Origin: an uncultured Clostridia bacterium
GTDB lineage: Bacteria; Bacillota; Clostridia; Oscillospirales; Oscillospiraceae
NCBI GenBank assembly: GCA_947169005.1
Contig: CAMVOG010000122.1
Span: 1-7,157 of the forward strand
Reading direction: 5' to 3'
DNA length: 7,157 nt
Position numbers and translations under genes: made by a program. Positions 5,862 to 7,157 of the stretch are shown here, in pieces (the first letter of the stretch is position 1; the number at the start of each line of letters is the position of its first letter). A model generated the notes under the pieces. The model saw only the letters and a program-made list of their open reading frames with translations, was not told the DNA's origin and ran no database searches.

Positions 5862-5890
5862 AAGGTATCATTTTCATGGCGGAATGTCAA
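5862..5890 (-). promoter_or_regulatory. Candidate promoter of the UroD-like gene
   Basis: On the minus strand TTGACA (5885-5890) lies 17 bases before TACCTT (5862-5867). The -35 box is perfect and a TG sits one base before the -10 (extended -10), but the -10 itself is weak. It would give the UroD-like gene a transcript independent of the SDR gene upstream. Confidence 0.5.
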
Positions 5891-5929
5891 GAAAAAGATT
5901 GACCGTTTAACAATTTTCGCCTATAAATA

Positions 5930-5957
5930 CTCCCCGCCTCGGAAAAGAGGCGGGGAG
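5930..5957 (-). terminator. Hairpin terminator or attenuator after the SDR gene
   Basis: A perfect 11-bp GC-rich stem (5930-5940 with 5947-5957, six-base loop) lies just after the SDR stop codon. On the minus strand it is followed by TATTTATA rather than a clean U run. It may terminate partially or act as a 3' stabilising hairpin between the two minus-strand genes. Confidence 0.65.
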
Positions 5958-5970
5958 CGGCGTTTTCTGA

Positions 5971-6951
5971 TTACTTTTTGCCGGGCATGGGGGGCATGGG
6001 CTTGAAGAGGTTTTCCTTCTTGGCCTTGACCTCCTCCACGCTCCAGCCGTCGCCGTCGGCGAACATGGCGCTCTCGATGGAGGGGATGCAGTAGCGGCCG
6101 ATGAACTTGCCCATGGTCATGAAGACCTGGCCCGTCACGTCCTTGGCGTCGTCGCCGCAGAGCCAGGCGATGAAGTCAGCAAAGGTCTCGGGGGCGGCGG
6201 TGCCGTCATAGCTGATGCCGGGGCCGTGGGAAATGGTGCTGTTCTCGCCCTCCAGGACGTTGTGGATCTCCATATCCACGCTGGCGCGGGTCTTGGCGGC
6301 GGGGGCGAAGGTATTGGCGGTGATGCCGTACTCCTTCAGCTCGGCAGCCAGGCCGTAGGTCAGGCCCACGACGCCCGCGTTGGCGGCGGTGTATTCGCAC
6401 TGGCGCAGGTCGCCGCCCAGCCAGGCGGGAGAGGCGCAGTTGACGATGCGGCCCCAGCCCTGGTCGATCATATGCTGGACCGCGTGACGGATCACGTAGA
6501 AGTGGCCGGTAGGCTTGACGGTGTTCACGGAATCCCACATCTTGCGGGGCATCTCCTGCACGGGGCTGAAGCCGAAGGCAGAGGCCACGTTCACGATAAT
6601 GTCGATATGGCCCCAGGTCTTGATGGCGCAGTCGGTGAGCTTGGCGGCGTCGTCAAAATCCGCGATGTTGGCGAAGCAGGCCACGGCCTCGCCGCCCGCG
6701 TCCCGGATCTCCTGGGCGGTGCGCTCGGCGTCGCCGTAATACTTGGCGTATTCCTTCATGCACCAGTCCTGCATCTCCTTGGTGAGACGGCTGAACTTCT
6801 CCTCATCCACGGGGATGACGCCGTTCCAGGGGGCGCGGTTATTGGTGACGACCTTGCAGCCCTGGGCCGCCAGGGCCTTGGCGATGGCACGGCCGATGCC
6901 CATGCCGGAGCCGGTGACGATGGCCACACGGTCCTTCAAATACTCTCCCAT
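5971..6951 (-). CDS. SDR family oxidoreductase with altered catalytic tetrad
   Basis: This is a 326-residue short-chain dehydrogenase/reductase, longer than the usual 250. The Rossmann motif TGSGMGIG is at 13-20 and R39 follows beta-2. The NNAG motif reads NVAS (121-124). The catalytic Ser is S174 (NCASPAW) and Tyr is Y187, 13 residues later as usual. But Y187-T-A-A-N191 replaces YxxxK, and the tetrad Asn position (usual NxxG) reads K146-P-T-G, so Lys and Asn appear exchanged. The usual PG after the sheet reads PA (217-218). About 30 extra residues (about 41-70) follow beta-2, and a Met/Pro-rich tail ends the protein. ATG 6951 is chosen because AGGAGG (6960-6965) lies eight bases before it and only two before the ATG at 6957. 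Substrate unknown; classical reductase activity is doubtful unless the swap is functional. Confidence 0.88.
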   Translation of the reverse strand: MGEYLKDRVAIVTGSGMGIGRAIAKALAAQGCKVVTNNRAPWNGVIPVDEEKFSRLTKEMQDWCMKEYAKYYGDAERTAQEIRDAGGEAVACFANIADFDDAAKLTDCAIKTWGHIDIIVNVASAFGFSPVQEMPRKMWDSVNTVKPTGHFYVIRHAVQHMIDQGWGRIVNCASPAWLGGDLRQCEYTAANAGVVGLTYGLAAELKEYGITANTFAPAAKTRASVDMEIHNVLEGENSTISHGPGISYDGTAAPETFADFIAWLCGDDAKDVTGQVFMTMGKFIGRYCIPSIESAMFADGDGWSVEEVKAKKENLFKPMPPMPGKK

Positions 6952-7017
6952 TGTCATGACCTCCTGTACTATTTTAAATATACTTTTTGCTTTTGAGCCG
7001 CGGTTTTGCCTGGGTCC

Positions 7018-7046
7018 ATCATACCATGCCCGGGGCGTGAAGTCAA
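7018..7046 (-). promoter_or_regulatory. Promoter of the SDR gene
   Basis: On the minus strand TTGACT (7041-7046) and TATGAT (7018-7023) are separated by 17 bases. Transcription would start near 7011, leaving a leader of about 60 bases that is AT-rich next to the AGGAGG site. Confidence 0.8.
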
Positions 7047-7109
7047 TCGGAGGCCACTAAAAACTCTGGCAACGAAAAAGCTGTGCTCTTCGGACGGATT
7101 TACGCCCTG

Positions 7110-7150
7110 CCTTCCCCTGGGGGAAGGTGCCCCAGTGCGCACACTGGGGC
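7110..7150. repeat. Tandem GC-rich hairpins, probable dispersed intergenic repeat
   Basis: Two palindromes lie two bases apart. CCTTCCC (7110-7116) pairs with GGGAAGG (7121-7127), and GCCCCAGTG (7129-7137) pairs with CACTGGGGC (7142-7150) around a CGCA loop. The trailing GGATGAG and the overall form resemble a repeat I recall from many Oscillospiraceae genomes (recollection, not searched). No coding frame is apparent in it. The window ends here, so the full unit may extend further. Confidence 0.6.
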
Positions 7151-7157
7151 GGATGAG

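Noticed and set aside
6226..6996. Plus-strand frame opposite the SDR gene
   Set aside because: Same kind of shadow of a GC-rich gene; the opposite strand has the Rossmann motif, promoter and AGGAGG site.
7110..7150. CRISPR array start or tRNA at the right edge
   Set aside because: The two palindromes differ in sequence and no regular spacing or repeated unit is seen; no cloverleaf can be drawn.

Overview
The window comes from a GC-rich low-GC-lineage Firmicute, most likely a gut clostridium of the Oscillospiraceae or a close relative. Four things point there. The first is the large Bacillus-type SRP RNA with an Alu domain, placed directly before dnaX and the YbaB gene. The second is a set of strong GGAGG ribosome binding sites with sigma-A type TTGACA/TATAAT promoters. 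The third is a dockerin-bearing secreted protein. The fourth is a pair of GC-rich hairpins at the right edge that look like repeats I associate with that family. The assignment rests on gene order and protein character, not on a database search.

Layout. Positions 52-414 hold a strong promoter and the SRP RNA gene (ffs/scr). Positions 499-2271 (+) encode DnaX (DNA polymerase III tau), starting at a TTG; 2277-2627 (+) encodes the YbaB/EbfC nucleoid protein. A bidirectional terminator at 2653-2705 closes this operon and also serves the convergent gene 2738-3454 (-), a secreted cohesin-like plus dockerin protein. A compact divergent promoter region (3494-3566) drives that gene leftward and a small four-cysteine TSCPD-family protein (3595-3861, +) rightward. 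A long terminator follows at 3880-3933.

The right half is all on the minus strand. An SDR-family oxidoreductase (5971-6951) is followed by a uroporphyrinogen decarboxylase/MtaA-like protein (4811-5812). A GC-rich hairpin separates them, and each has a candidate promoter of its own. Downstream of the second gene lies an AT-richer lipoprotein gene (4061-4717) of unknown function.

Two oddities stand out. First, the last 59 bases of the UroD-like gene occur again at 3933-3991 with two mismatches and in the same orientation. The lipoprotein gene is therefore bracketed by direct repeats, one being the living 3' end and the other a stranded remnant abutting the TSCPD terminator. This looks like integration at a gene 3' end or a collapsed tandem duplication. 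Second, the SDR has Asn where the catalytic Lys of YxxxK should be, and Lys where the catalytic-tetrad Asn normally sits, which looks like a reciprocal swap.

The left part is housekeeping (protein targeting, replication, nucleoid). The right part is accessory metabolism whose substrate cannot be read from the sequence.
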